DNA of 64,000 nucleotides from Hysterangium stoloniferum. Taxonomy: Eukaryota > Basidiomycota > Agaricomycetes > Hysterangiales > Hysterangiaceae. The stretch covers positions 1,364,001 through 1,428,000 of the forward strand of contig WHVD01000010.1 of the NCBI GenBank assembly GCA_015178975.1, read 5' to 3'. This document shows, one piece after another, positions 12,860 to 25,636 of the stretch (the first letter of the stretch is position 1; every line of letters begins with the position of its first letter). Made by a program: the position numbers and the translations under genes. Under the pieces are notes generated by a model. It worked only from the letters and a program-made list of their open reading frames with translations. It did not search any database and had not been told where the DNA came from.

Positions 12860-14759
12860 TGTTAAGTTCTGAAACAAGGATAAGTTCTGAGGAAGTCCCA
12901 TAGAGGTTTCTGGTAATTATTCCAAACACTTTCTGGGAATGTCCCATGGAGTCCCTGGGTAATTAGTCTAGGGAGTTTCTGGGGATATTAGTACAAGGAG
13001 TGTATCAGAATAATTACCAGAAGTACTGAGATGGACTTGGCTTCAGCTTATGTACTGTGCCCTCATACACTCATTTGAGTGTCCATATTTCAAGCTAACA
13101 GAATGCCTACAAGGAAGATGTAGATTTGTTAAGGGTGCGTACATGGAGGGTTTCCAGAGAAACCCGCAGGAAATCCGGTAGGACTTGGCTTCAGCTTATT
13201 GGCTGCACCCTCGTGAGATTGTGTTGTCCAATTTCAAACAGGCGGACAGGAAACCCGGGGAGTCCAGGTGGAGTTTGTGGGTCAAGGGGTTGTAGGTCAG
13301 AGATCGTGGGTCGAGAGGTCAGGGAATTGAGATAAATAAGTTAGAGGTTTCAGAGATAGATGTGTTGGAGCCTGTGGGCTCCGACTAGCGAGAGCAGTGT
13401 AATTCAGAGAGGAGTTTAGAGCAGAAAATGTACTAGATTACTGGGGAGAATCTAAGCTGATTTTCTGACTGGATTGTATGTACAACATCTGCCAGACTAT
13501 ATAGACTGTGGAATGAATAACATACCAAATCCAGTAATAATGAAATGAAACTAGCAAAACATAAAATCGGATAAGTAAACACCAAATTTGGTGTTAAGAA
13601 TGGGACAGAACAGAGTGGAGTCCGAATTGTGACAAATCATAAATCATAATGGGAAATGGAGCAGGAGTGGAGTCTGAATTGTGACAGGTCATTTGACTAA
13701 AACGGGAACAGGGCTCAGTTAGAGGGATAACGGGTTTTCTGAGCAGGGTCCGGTGACTGATGTGTGGGACGAGGTTGGACATAGACAGGGATGGAGTCTG
13801 GCGGGTATTCCAGTGACTGATACATGATGTAACAAAGTCGAACGTGGACAAGTCTGACGTAGGAGTCTGGTGGGAATTCCGGTAAACTGACAATTGGTGT
13901 GTATATGGTGTGGGTGCATATAAGTTAGTGCCCGGAGTCTGGCGGGAATTCCAGTTGTAACAAGATTCCAGAGTTCCCATGGGAGTTCTGGGAATTGAGC
14001 ATGCAGACAGAAAAGAGGAGTAGAGACTAGATCAGGACATATTCAGGGTGTAACTAGTTCAAGATTGAAACTAGAGAGTAAGTACATGAGTATGGGAGAC
14101 TTATATAGACTGTGGAATGTAATAATACCAAATATGGTAATAATGAGGGGCAGAACTATTAAACATAAAACAAAACAAGTAAATACTAAACTGGGAATTT
14201 GGGATGGGATGGAATGGAAGTGGAGAACAAACTAGACAGGTCATTAGGCCATAATGGGAGTGGGGTTCTATGCTCTGTTAGAGCGGTTCCAGGAGTCCAG
14301 TCAGAGTCCAGTGATGGGCACAGAGAGTCAGGTATAAACAGGTTGATGTGCAGGTTGCAGAGTCTGAGGACTGGTGCATGAGACACAGTGTCGGATATAG
14401 ACAGGTTGACATGTGGGTCCAGCAGAGTCCAACGACTGTGGGAGCAGGGTTCTATGCTCTGTTAGAGGGGTTCCGGGAGCCTGGTTGGAGTCCAGTGATG
14501 GGAACATAGAGTCAGGTATAAACAGGTTGTTGTGCAGGTCTGGTGGAGTCCAAGGACTGGTGCATGAGACACAGTGTCAGATATAGACAGGTTGATGTGC
14601 AGGTCCAGTGGAGTCTGACAACTGGTGCATATAGGGTGATGTGTGGGTCCCAGCAGGTACTCCAGTTGTAACTGTACCTTGGGTACAATATAGAGAGTCA
14701 GGTGCATATAGGATGGGGCCCAGAGCCCAATGGCTTTTCTGGTCCTATCACACCTAACA
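12860..14759 (+). mobile_element. Solo LTR, family A (A3), with a nested LTR
   Basis: It starts TGTTAAGTTCTG and ends CACACCTAACA, flanked on both sides by the 5-bp target duplication CACTC (12855-12859 and 14760-14764). Without the nested LTR and its duplication it is about 1.06 kb. It has a TATA-type segment (ACTTATATAGACTGTGG, near 14100) followed by short degenerate modules of the type GTCCAGTGGAGTC. The same segment occurs at 13498 and at 49780 (inverted). No coding capacity. Confidence 0.85.
13127..13962 (+). mobile_element. Solo LTR, family A (A2), nested inside A3
   Basis: It starts TGTTAAGGGTGC and ends CAGTTGTAACA (836 bp), with the perfect target duplication AGATT at 13122-13126 and 13963-13967. 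Its first 370 bp match the reverse complement of 57235-57602, and its middle matches 49650-49799 inverted. The sequence around 13485-13500 preserves the empty site into which LTR B1 inserted in the other copy. About five degenerate modules containing GTCTGGCGGGAATTCCAG run from 13600 to the end. Confidence 0.88.
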
Positions 14760-15477
14760 CACTCCCTATGGGCAATGAATGTGTGTGTCCACATGCAACA
14801 TGGACAAACATCATACCCTGGGCATCCTTGAGCTACTGTGGCACATCCTCAGAGACATCATTGACATCTGGGATGCTGAATATGCTTGAGGCATTGCACT
14901 TGAACATCCACACCATGCTGTTGGTGTTGAGTACAATTGCATGGCAGCTTGTTCCTGATGTGTGGATGGAGGTGGCCTTGATGTTGGTGAGGGAACATTA
15001 GTCAGTGTAGAGCATTAGGGTCACTTGAACTCCTCCAGGGTGAGGAAAAGGAAGGAATAAAATGAAGGGGAAGTATAAATAGTGAATGATATGTGACTAC
15101 CACCTGGATGGTCATTGGATAAACTCCTTAGAAAGAGATTAACACATTAAGAATTGTGAAGGCCTTTGGGTATGCTCTGACCCTTGAAGCTTAGATGCCT
15201 TGGAGTGAGTGTTTCCAACATGAGAGCCACACATTGACCTCTTCAGTGGTCTGACTCTGACTTCTGGACACCTCAAAACAATCCAGGATGAGAGATACAT
15301 ATTGGGGGGAATATATACTAGCTAAGCCCTAGAGATCCTCAAAGGAATCCTACATCTCTTGAGTGCAATCCATCTGCCTTAGCTGCATCCATTTAGCCCA
15401 TTTTGTGAGACATTTTCTACTGTAAGGGTGGCCCCTGCCATCTGTAATAAGATACATGGCAGTTAAATCTCACTAAC

Positions 15478-15710
15478 CATAAGTATCCATCCATCTGAGC
15501 CCTGGTCTTTCACCAGCAACTGCCCTGTCAGCAACATCAAATCATAATAATTGGGAACATAGATGTATTTAATTGAATATAATCTATAATACTATAGTCC
15601 AATATTTAGATAAATTGTCCCTCAAAAAGAGATATAAGGTTGTTTTTATTTTATTGCTTAAAAATCCTCAAAATGGAATTACAAGTCGAATGGGCAAGGG
15701 TTGCATAGGA
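15478..15710 (+). repeat. Direct repeat, copy 1
   Basis: It contains GAGCCCTGGTCTTTCACCAG, ACTGCCCTGTCAGCAACATC and AAAATCCTCAAAATGGAATT in order. The same blocks recur at 15775-15930, with a central deletion there. Likely a local segmental duplication of transposon debris. Confidence 0.75.
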
Positions 15711-15774
15711 TACCTCAAATGATTTTTGCTGCATAAGCACCCAGAAACCCTAACCCAAATGCTGACTCACAGTT

Positions 15775-15930
15775 AAGATCCATAAGCATTTGAGCCCTGG
15801 TCTTTCACCAGCTACTGCCCTGTCAGCAACATCAAATCATAATAATTGGGACTATAGATGTATTTAATTTAATTTAATTACTTAAAAATCCTCAAATGGA
15901 ATTACAAGTTGAATTGGTGAGGGGGCATTC
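15775..15930 (+). repeat. Direct repeat, copy 2 (shortened)
   Basis: Second copy of 15478-15710. It lacks roughly 70 bp from the middle and has an expanded TTTAATTTAATTTAATT run at the deletion point, which suggests slippage. Confidence 0.75.
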
Positions 15931-16549
15931 TTATACCTTCCCATCACTTTCCCTCTCATCATGGCCATCAACTGCTCCTGTTAATACCACTGAGGAGTAG
16001 GTGACTAATTCCAGAATAGAAGCATGATGCCTTCCTAATTCTTTTTTGGCACGTGTCGCCCCACCTGCCTGGCTAGCATTGAGTGAACCGAGTACCTGGG
16101 ATGGCCCGCAGCCGCGATATCTGTTTAGGTTACTTAAATGACAAGGTACGTATGTAACTGGGGATGGTGTAGCGCCCGACACTGGCAACTGCACACTGGC
16201 CCAGCGATGATCGTATTACCGCCGGTTGTAATAGTTATTCATTACCCACTGAACAGTAGCAGTATGATCTGTCGTGAATCATACCGGAATTGCCGCGGCA
16301 CAACATATTAATTAATGTGTTAACTTGAAAGGAAAAAGCAAGAATAGAATCTTGCAGCCTTGCACTACCATCGGGACAATCCCCGTTGTTACGTAGGCTC
16401 TACAAAGGATGAGGTGCAAGCTAAGCTTTCCAGCCACATATCCACACCTAAAATAAAAGCTTCGTAAACGTACAAAGATGACTTGATAACTGGTACCGAG
16501 ATGGTGAGTTGCATTGTTTCATGGACTGAGCTCACTGGCTTGGGCCCTC

Positions 16550-16556
16550 TATATAA
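16550..16556 (+). promoter_or_regulatory. TATA box upstream of the DUF2235 gene
   Basis: The sequence CCTCTATATAACCTG places TATATAA about 184 nt upstream of the ATG at 16740, in a pyrimidine-rich context usual for basidiomycete promoters. Confidence 0.45.
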
Positions 16557-16739
16557 CCTGTAGTTATTCCGTGCCGCCGTGTCCTACGGTTCTTCCTTCG
16601 CATTCTTACGACATTACTTACACTCGACAGCATTTTCCCAGATCCTCACGACCATCATCAGTTTATCAATCCCGTTCAACATTACTGAGTTCATGACTCT
16701 TTAGGGTATTATATTCACGATCAAAGACTTTATTAAACC

Positions 16740-19258
16740 ATGACTACATCAACAACAACATATTTGAGCCCCAGTATGCTACCAGACTCAACACCTGACC
16801 ACCTACCGACACAACCCTCCCCGAGGGGCCGTACAGAAGCCCTTTCCAGTGACGATGGTGAGAAGCAAAAGGTACCCAAGAGGCTGGTTGTTTGCTGTGA
16901 TGGGACATGGCAAGGTATGCAATTCTGTGACATTTCCGTTTCAGTTCAAAAGGCAGGCTGACAAAATGGAATATTAAGATGCCCTGGTGATAGACATGCC
17001 GTCGAAATATACTAACATTCTTAAGGTTTGGAACGACAGCTTTCGCTTATTCCTATACCTCGCTCGCTGCAGACCATACTTACATGATATTCGTGTAGTT
17101 GTCACGAATGATGAATTTGCAGGATAATCGCACGTACGCATCGTTCTTCACTTTGATTCTAAAAATAATTAAATACGTAATGGACAATGTCAGAAACCCC
17201 CCCATCCCTCAAATCGTTTTCTATCAAGCCGGTGTCGGTACCGATCCGGGTATATTCATGAATTTGATTGCAGGTTAGTAAGAAACGTGTCCAGTTATTC
17301 TTAGCACCTAGAATGTGAGATGTCTGTTAGGTGCAACAGGTGCATCCCTAGGTGAAAAAGTCCAAGAAGCGTACGCGTTCATTGCGCAGTAAGTAGGAGG
17401 TCTCGTTTCATAACATCCCTCTATGTTAATCTCCCTTTTCCAGTAATTATCAACCAGGAGATGAAGTGCGTTTAGCTAACTCCCATGTTTTGCTACCTCT
17501 CGTTCCTCATGATGATGATTGATTGATAGATATACCTATTTGGGTTTTCACGAGGTGCTTATACAGCACGTATGATTGCTGCACTTATCGTAAGATCAGC
17601 TTCTCCTTCACCATCGTGGTTTCTCATGAGAAACAGGGGGAGATTGGAATCCTGGACAAGAACGATATGGATCATTTTGCGGATATCTTTTTAAATTACG
17701 AGAAGAGAGCTCATATCACAAATGAAACCGGTAGGCGCCGTTTTACTTATGGTTATCTCATGGCCGTTTGTCATCTCTTGTCAAACGATACGATACATTG
17801 TAATAACGATTCTAATTTACTTCATTCACAGAAAAAGCGCAGCTATCAGAGAAGCTCGCTCCCTTTTTGAGTCCCACTGCAAAAGGTCGTTTAAGAGCCG
17901 ACGCGGATGGTGATAAATTTACTGTGAAGTAGGTCTCTTCAGAGTAAATCACAGCCACTGACCCGTTACTAACATCATCACTTTCATTCCCTTTATCACT
18001 ATCACCTGAAGAGTGCTTGGCGTATTTGACACTGTTGGCGCACTTGGTTTACCACGCGAAGTGTCTATCTTACCTCATGTCGAAACGTTATTTGGATTTC
18101 CGGATACATATCTTGGGAACCATATCGAGTATGCATTTCAGGCGATGGCTATTGACGAGGTTAGGACTGATTTTGTAAGTTCGCGACTTCAAAAGGCTTC
18201 CATGATACATTTTGGGGTGCTTATTGTGACATGGGATATTATCGTCGTCGTTATGACTTTTAGGAAGTTGCCAAGTTTCATCAGACAGAGATAGGAAGGG
18301 AAAAAGGACAGGTGTTGAAGCAGGTTTGGTTCTCTGGTGGGTTTAGGATTTTCTAAGTTATTCGAAATGATTGGTTTTGTCTAAAAGATGATGGCTAGGT
18401 TCTCACTCTGACGTGAGTATGGTCTCGCTGTTAGACGCAACCATCAAATTAAAAGTATCACCTAGATTGGGGGCGGATACCAAGCCCATGATCTATCCGA
18501 TATCACACTGGCTTGGATGGCGGTACGTTGCGCGTCCTATCTGCAATACTTGATATACAGTATATGCAACTCATAATAACAACATCTGTTACATAACAGG
18601 CAAGCATAGAACAAATGCTGTCTCTCGATGTCGGCTACATGATATCACTCCCCAAGCCCGTAGGCGCCTGGGGCACACAAGCACCACACGAGTAGGTCTT
18701 CATACTCATCCTCGGAAAGATTATGTTTCTTCATTAATTCACTCTCCGTGTGACCTTAGCCCAATCACAGGCATATTTCAACTAGCATCTCAAACTCCGC
18801 GATCCCTTCCCCCGCTCTCACCCCCGGCTCCCATCTTCCCGACGTACGAATCAATCCATCCCTCCGTCCTTTGTCAACGCGATAAAGTCTCCAATATAAA
18901 AGCACTCGTTTCCAAAAACCCAGGAATTGTGTGTACATTGTTGCCACTTGAAGAGGAGATTAAGAAACTATGGACGGAGGAGGTTACGGAAAATGTTGAG
19001 AAGTGTACGCGACGCTTGACGGAGGCTTCCGAGGCGGATCGCAATGTCACTGAGGACGGGGAATTGTTCGGCACTGGGAAGACTAAACGGGATAGTGGCT
19101 TCGGAGTGGATGGCATTGCAAGACTGAAGCTTCTCTTTGGGGCTGCAAGGGATGTGCTTAGCGTGAAGAGCAGTGAGAGTTCGAAGGAGAGAGGGAAGAA
19201 AGAGAGAGATACGACAGGATCCTGGCTTGCGGCAGTCTCGAAAGAGATGAAGTCCTGA
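16740..19258 (+). CDS. DUF2235 alpha/beta-hydrolase-type protein
   Basis: Fourteen exons: 16740-16914, 16979-17025, 17123-17273, 17331-17388, 17444-17465, 17530-17589, 17637-17730, 17832-17928, 18012-18174, 18264-18336, 18399-18412, 18466-18522, 18600-18691 and 18760-19258. All junctions are GT-AG and the frame closes at 533 aa. Family signatures in order: KRLVVCCDGTWQD; PPIPQIVFYQAGVGTD; ATGASLGEKVQEAYAFIA; the nucleophile elbow IYLFGFSRGAYTAR; VLGVFDTVGALG; FHQTEIGREKGQVLKQVWF; SGSHSDIGGGYQAHDLSDIT; and DPITGIF. DUF2235 is the fold of Tle1-type phospholipases. Fungal members are widespread and poorly characterised, so substrate is unknown. No signal peptide is seen. Residues 415 onward are a less conserved, charged tail. 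Exon 11 is only 14 nt. Confidence 0.9.
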
Positions 19259-22243
19259 TGTCATTCAGTATCACTCGCGCAGTCGCCGTACACCAGGTCT
19301 CTGCAGTTGGGAGTTTTAATACTGAATGTTTGGGGGCGCGGGTTTGTAAAATCAGCGGGAGGATTATCATTGACGCACGGTACATTATAAATGAACTTCG
19401 CCAAGTCGACCGATACTGGTTGTAGTATAATTAATTGCCTAGATGATAACTTCATTAGAGCTGTTTTTGTGGGGATGGTCATTGAAGAAGTACCTGAGTG
19501 AAGCAAATAAGTATATGGATTAAAACTAAGTTATAATTAATAAAGTGACAGGCATGGTTACTCATACAACAAGACAGTAAGACAGATGTGGAACATGACA
19601 AGGGATGAGTCCAAACTGACAGACTGACAAGGACAGTAAGACAGATTGGGTAAGGATCTCAGGGACCGAAGTAAGTTCAATGTAAGTTGTGTTGAATTTT
19701 TGGGACTGCAAACAATGTCGCACGTGATGGACAGGCAACCGGCTATGGTCACCTCAAACCAAACGTGCTGCGAATCGTAAAAGTCAAGAAGTTGTAGGTT
19801 GAAGTTTGAGCCAGGTCTGAGGTTGGGTCTTAACACAAGAGAGAACATATAATAAACATCAATTCCATTGGAGTTAGAGAAATGACGAGTTGGTGGATAT
19901 TGCTACAAAAGGACACCTCTAGAAAAGCGGAAGATTTGAGACAATCTTTGAAAAATATTAATCTGATGCATGCACTCACAGAACGTAAAGCCTATTATTT
20001 TGGGGCATTGGAGAGCCTGTGCGGGTGGCGCAATGGTGAGGAGAGCCCGGGAGTGTGTGGTGATGGTAATATTGGGAACTTGCGCAGACCACAGTGGATA
20101 TTAGAATATAACTTGGCTTTTTTATCTATGAGTAAACTACTGGGGATTATATATATCTATAGGGAGAAGGTTCTGGAAGGGATGACAGAGATATTACTAA
20201 AGCTATGTTAAGTATGTTTTCAAGATATTCTATAATATTCTAGGAATGTCAGGTTGATTACCAACAGGTAAAAGGTGAAGAGCGGGTTCACTCCCATTGG
20301 AGGGCCTGATATGGCACTTTTTGTGAAATTATTCAACGCTGCAGTAGATTGAAATAAGTAGCGTGACTCAGACTCAACCAAAGCCATTAACCCTTTGCAT
20401 TACATAATGCCCGCGCGAAAAATTGTGTAAAAAATTGTGTAAAAATTGCGAACCTTGTAGCTCTCTAAAACATTGACCAATTGCCTTGTAACTTCATTTA
20501 TGTATTTCACTACTGATCTAGTATAATTTGGTGTTGTAACTCCACATTTTGAACTACAGCATGTCTCCCAAAATTGCAGTCCAATTGACCTTGCGAACCC
20601 ATTCATGAACCAACAGATGTGTCACTCCCAATGAGCTTGTGATATGGGGTTTTACATGTATCTAGGTAGTAAAAAATGACAGCGCGCGGCTGTTGCGGTC
20701 GAAATAACACCTGCAAACCTGTATGAGGGTAGTTTGTATCCATTTATTCGGCGAACCTACTCACATTAGCTCTATTGCATTTTCAGACATGTGGGGCTTC
20801 AACTTATGTATATATGAGGTGAGCTGTACATATGAGTTATTTTTATACTTTGTTCAAGCTTATCCAAGATGGTTGACGTCACGCATTTCCATCTTCAACA
20901 ATCTACACGTCTGTTATTCCCCAACATCGCTGGAAGTGCAGTTACCTGGGGTCAACAGCGCCAACCGGGGTTGAAGAAAATCAGGGACGTCTTGCCCTCT
21001 TAAAATATGGAAGCCATTGGTTGAGTCCCAGTCACGCTTACAGCATCGCAGAATTTCAAAGAAGTCCCACATCAGGCCCTCCAACCCGTTCTTCGCCTCC
21101 TACCACCACCATCACACACTCTTAGGCTCCCCTCACCGTTGACCTCCACCCGCACAACCCTCCCTTAGGATATTCTAGTCATTAGGTGTTCGGGACATTC
21201 CATTCGTCCACACATGTCACGAGTAATCAGTGGCGAGGGATACACAGAAGACATCAGCAATACTGTTGCAAGCTGGCAGGAAAAGCTTTCCTTTCCTCAT
21301 GGTGGTAAACGTCGACAAGGATGAGGCTTCTATCAAGCCTGTCGCTAATGTATGTACATCTTCTCCTAGAAAAGGTATTTCGTATGCGTTGCATGAGGCC
21401 TCGTGGAGAACCTGGAATCACCAGTATAAAAACAAGGCAAATCATGAATGCATTCACATATTCAACGGAAAATGCCTGCAACCGGCGGGACAATAAGAAT
21501 CACGACTGTGTGTCAATGTTTTTATGGGATATTAGCGACCATTTTGGAATTCCATTATCATCCCAACATCAAACTGATGCGATCACTGACTCGGAGGAGA
21601 TGACGATATAACTCTATGCGATCGACTTCGGGGATTTGCCGAGCGTACATGAATACGTTTATTAAATTACTCGACATTTGCTTCCGGTGAATGAAAGGAA
21701 GAAACGGAACACGTTTCGGCGTCTAAATCAGCACAAAGGAACGGTCTCCTTGTCCTACCTCGCTAGCCTCTATTCTCGCCATGAACAATGGTCCCTTCAC
21801 AGATGCTCTATCATAGTGGCTGTTTGTCGAGGTCAGTGGTACTCTCTTTTTACCAAGTATTTCTCTTGTAGTAGACCAGAGATCTATTGTTCCTAATAGC
21901 CAATCCACTTTATTTAGCGGCCACACCCTTCTGCAACTGCTTCCCCTATCATTACACAACTTTATACACTAACCACCATCCTCATACCGTGATATATTCT
22001 GCCATACACACCCCACCCAATGGGATCTTCTTAGCCACGTCAAATCTCGCGCTCGAATTTGCACAGCAGCCTCAAAGTGAGGCATCTCTGTCATTTTTAC
22101 AAGGGCAATTGGCAGTGAATTACAATTGACTACTCTTCCTTTGTTTTTTCCCTAAACCATCTATTAGAGCACCCTTAGTGGTAATTTAGACCCACCAGAG
22201 AGTGCAGCGGGTGTGACACCTTCGATTAACTTCAAATATCTTC
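19259..22243. other. Non-coding, nothing recognised
   Basis: Nearly 3 kb with only short random frames. The last 150 bp or so (22085-22243) match the reverse complement of 26850-27005, so they belong to the flank shared by the C2H2-finger gene copies. Confidence 0.5.
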
Positions 22244-22980
22244 ATGGGATTGGACGCAGACGATCAAGAAGGGAGCGCGTCATGTACCGTCAGAAGACTA
22301 TTCAAGATTGCGACAACTCCCTCAACGAGTTCAGAGTCGTCAGAAGTGACACCAAGGAGTAGCGTCAAGACTGCCGCGGCGTTTGTGGAGGATCAACGGT
22401 CTGATGATACCGCGCCATTCACGTCGCGGGCAACGGGGGCTCTTCAAGCGGCACTGCGGCGTCTCTTTTAGCAGCGGTGAGCTGCTGCCCGCCCTGGTCT
22501 TTTGTTGAAGGTGCAGATGGAGGTTTTCAATGACGATAATGAGCCTGCGAGACTGGTCGGTTGGAAGTCTAAGCGCGTGGAGACCGACGATGAGGAGGAG
22601 CAGACCAAGGAGTCAATCCGGGGTGTTCATCGCAGTAAGAAGCCAAAACACAAACCGGGTCGCACCTGTTTCGGTTGTCGAACAAGCCGGAACACGCGTC
22701 CGCCTCCTCCGTAGGACCGCACATGTGTTTATCTTGCCATATCACATTCACGTGCAAACATGATCTCAAATGGCATAACACCAAAACCAAGCAACATCTT
22801 GCATCACTGCGTGCTCATGACCAAAAATCAAGCGTGGATAAAACCAAGGCCTTTTACTGTTGCTCTCTGACGTTCTTGCGAGAAGATTCCTTTAGAAGAT
22901 ATCTGTTGCAATGTAAACGTTGTCGCCAAACCATCCATGGCAATGTTATTATCATACGGCTCTTGAAGTATGCCCTATGA
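22244..22980 (+). pseudogene. C2H2-finger family, copy a
   Basis: It opens with MGLDADDQEGSAS and a Ser/Thr-rich leader. It then has the family block VQMEVFNDDNEPARLVGWKS with an acidic stretch (VETDDEEEQTKES) and HRSKKPKHK. In a shifted frame follows the finger CLSCHITFTCKHDLKWHNTK (C-x2-C, then H-x6-H spacing) and TKQHLASLRAHDQKS. Two stops near 22470-22480 and a frameshift near 22675 break the frame. Introns might explain part of this, but no copy in the window is whole. The finger type resembles U1-like or C2H2 RNA/DNA-binding fingers; function unknown. Confidence 0.6.
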
Positions 22981-23017
22981 GAACATACTATCTGGGAGCT
23001 GTGTGGTGGTTCACTAC

Positions 23018-23125
23018 TAAATAGCTGAAATGGTGCTCAGGAGGGTATCTCATTCGTATATTATAGGTGAGCATCTCAGTTTCTATTACGCAGATTATAG
23101 CCCTATTCTTCTCCCTGTTTGTAAT
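23018..23125 (+). repeat. Inverted repeat arm behind finger copy a
   Basis: The reverse complement of 23438-23540 matches this stretch (GGAGGGTATCTCATT, then ATTATAGGTGAGCA and GCAGATTATAG). Copies a and b therefore share the same 3' flank and point at each other, tail to tail. Confidence 0.75.
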
Positions 23126-23538
23126 AGATCAAGCACTGTCCTCACATCCCTATTGTAGCTGTAGTACTTTTTTTAGAAGTTGTATCATTTCATTTCACCT
23201 TTGTATCTCTGTCAGGTCATCATATTAATCTAAGTTGTTTTTGGGAAAACTCATTTGGCCTTGCGGCGTCACATAGTCAAAGTTCGTGGAAGTGCTCTTG
23301 ATATCGATTCCAATGTAAATCATGGGCCGCGACTTGTATCGCCGGATGACACCGGAGGTCCAGGGTGGTTGAGCCGCATTTTTGATGCCTCTACGTTATT
23401 CTTCTTACTCACTTGCCTTGATGGTGTTTGATCTATTGCAAAACAGCGAGAAGAATAAGACTATAATCTGCATAATAGAAGATGAGGTGCTCACCTATAA
23501 TACACAAATGAGATACCCTCCCGAGTGACATTTCAGCT

Positions 23539-23990
23539 TTAGCAACAACATGCATATTTGACTGATGCTTCCTGGAAGTATGTCCTTGAGCAAGAACAAT
23601 GAATGGCCAAAATTCTATCCCGAATCGATTTTGGGTCATGAGCGCGCAGTGATGCAAGATGTTGTTGGGTTTTGGTGCTATGCCGTTTGAGATTGTGTTT
23701 GTGCATGAGTGTCATAGTGCAAGGCAAACACGTGTACTGTCCTATGGGGGAGGTGGATGCCGCTGTGTTCTCGCTTCTTTGACTACCCGCAGCAGGTGTG
23801 GCCATTGGTGTTTTGGCTTCTTACTGTGACGGACACCCCGGATCCCAATTTTGGAGGCTCATCATCGTCATTGACAACCATCTGCACCTTCAACAAAAGA
23901 CCTGTGCAGACAGCAGGGGAAGCAGCTGGAAGTAGGTTTATCGCGCAGCACTTAGACCTAAGCATGCAAATACCGCCACATATGAACATG
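23539..23990 (-). pseudogene. C2H2-finger family, copy b
   Basis: Minus-strand copy. A degraded N-terminal block (LLKVQMVVNDDDEPPKL) runs into SQNTNGHTCCG. In another frame come ENTAASTSPIGQYTC and the finger CLPCTMTLMHKHNLKRHSTK with TQQHLASLRAHDPKS. The finger cysteines and histidines are kept while the frame linking it to the N-terminal block is lost. Tail-to-tail with copy a. Confidence 0.6.
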
Positions 23991-24826
23991 AAATAGCAAA
24001 TCGTCCGAGCCCTTCACAAGTTACCGAGCTCCCGCCATCGGGAAACTTTATAGTAACGTGAACAGTACAACTACTGAATAAATAACTGCTACCGCCAGTG
24101 ATTCTGCATAAATGCTTTGGCCTTAATACCAGTAGATGTAAAGAACCAATAAAATGGGTTTGTGTAGAAATAGACTCGTGTGCCCAAGCTTAAGTTAAAC
24201 TTACACAACGACACTAAACAACACCGTCCCATCCCATATCAAGCTTATATGACAGTACCCAGCCATACTGTACCTTAGAACACACGTATTATCATCTCAG
24301 CCGCACGTTAACCGAAGAGTATTTAACTACGACAGTTACACACCCCATACCTCAGTCGAATCACCCTTACGTGTCGACTGAGGTATGTTATTATCTTCCT
24401 GATTATAGTCACAATAGCTTAACAAGAACATGTCATAGTATATTTGTTATAGTTTGGTGATTTGTTCTCAACGAGCAGAGTGCCGCTGCGACTATTTAGT
24501 GCGCGACATAGTAACGTCACAGTAGTCCCACCAGCAGACGTGTTGTAGAATGAGTCACGCATGCTGCTTGTAATGGTCATTTCATTCTGCTCATCCATTA
24601 CATAACATAACATGTACAGGGCAATGGAACTACGTCGTTGGGTGCGAATTTAGGGATCACTTATTTGGCACGGACAAGACAGAGAATGCATGACATCCAT
24701 GTTGTATGGCAGAAGATAACGCGTTTCGGGAATCGGATCAGAGATCAATCTGGGCCAAAGAAATTTGCACAAAGAATAAATGGAATTAATATTATAACGC
24801 AATCAGGATACAATTGAAAGGTAAAA

Positions 24827-25291
24827 TCAAAGTGATACAACTAGATACACTACAGCTACAATGGGGATAGGACGATATTCGGGCAGGATACGAATCTGGA
24901 TCATTCTCGGGCGGCCATCCAAAGTATTTTGCATTTGTAGTGTTATGGCGCACGAGATCGTCTTGGTGCTTGAATGCCATAATGCAGGGCGAGCAGGCGT
25001 GCGTCCATTGAGATAAGGTGGACGTGCTCTTGTTCCCGTTTTTTCGCCGGCAGGTGCGGCTGTTTGGTGTTTTGGCTTCTTACTGCGACAAACACACTGG
25101 ATCGACTCTTTGGTCGATTCCTCCTCATCGTCAGTCTCCACACGCTTAGACTTCCAATCAACCAATATGACAGGCTTATTGTTGTTGTTGATAACCTCCA
25201 TCTTCACCTTCAACAAACGACCCGCGTGGGCAGCTGCTGGACAAGAGGCCGCAGTGCCTCTTGATTGTCCCCTTCTAAGTGAGGGTGCCAC
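24827..25291 (-). pseudogene. C2H2-finger family, copy c
   Basis: The frame contains RLLKVKMEVINNNNKPVILV, DWKSKRVETDDEEESTKES and CRSKKPKHQTAAPA. It then shifts, so that the finger (SPCIMAFKHQDDLVRHNT) is read in a different frame at 24980-24920. The 5' flank at 25270-25320 carries the family leader seen inverted at 26860-26900 (GAGGGTGCCACACA and TGATGGCTCTGAAC), so this copy includes upstream sequence. Confidence 0.6.
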
Positions 25292-25372
25292 ACAAGCTAC
25301 ACTCTCTGATGGCTCTGAACAATGATTAAGGGTATTATAACAGGGGTTTAAGGAACATATACCTTCAGAGGA

Positions 25373-25636
25373 TTATTCAAGACCCACACCCCGGATCGGC
25401 TCGTTGGTCGGCTCCTTCTCATCGTCGGTCTCCACGCTCTTAGACTTCCAACCGACCAGTCTCACAGGCTCATTATCGTTGTTTAAAACATCCATCTGCA
25501 CCTTCAACCAAAGACCCACACGGGCAGCAGCTCTTCTATAATGTCCCCTGCTGATGGTGACTTCCTGCTTCCCCATGCTCATCTCTTCCCCCTCAAGGGA
25601 ATCCCCCACCTCCCCCAACTCTGATCCCCGTATCAA
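25373..25636 (-). pseudogene. C2H2-finger family, copy d (N-terminal part only)
   Basis: It has LWLKVQMDVLNNDNEPVRLV, GWKSKSVETDDEKEPTNEP, then ends. No finger follows. Its 5' end runs into a 40-bp minisatellite (25601-25759), which separates it from copy e. Confidence 0.6.

Larger units (their letters stand above)
14765..16545. other. Non-coding, contains a direct duplication
   Basis: No gene is supported. The stretch 15478-15710 is repeated, shortened, at 15775-15930 (see repeat entries). The rest shows no recognisable element up to the promoter of the DUF2235 gene. Confidence 0.5.

Noticed and set aside
19882..20211. 109-codon plus-strand frame
   Set aside because: No motif or splice partner; isolated in a non-coding region.
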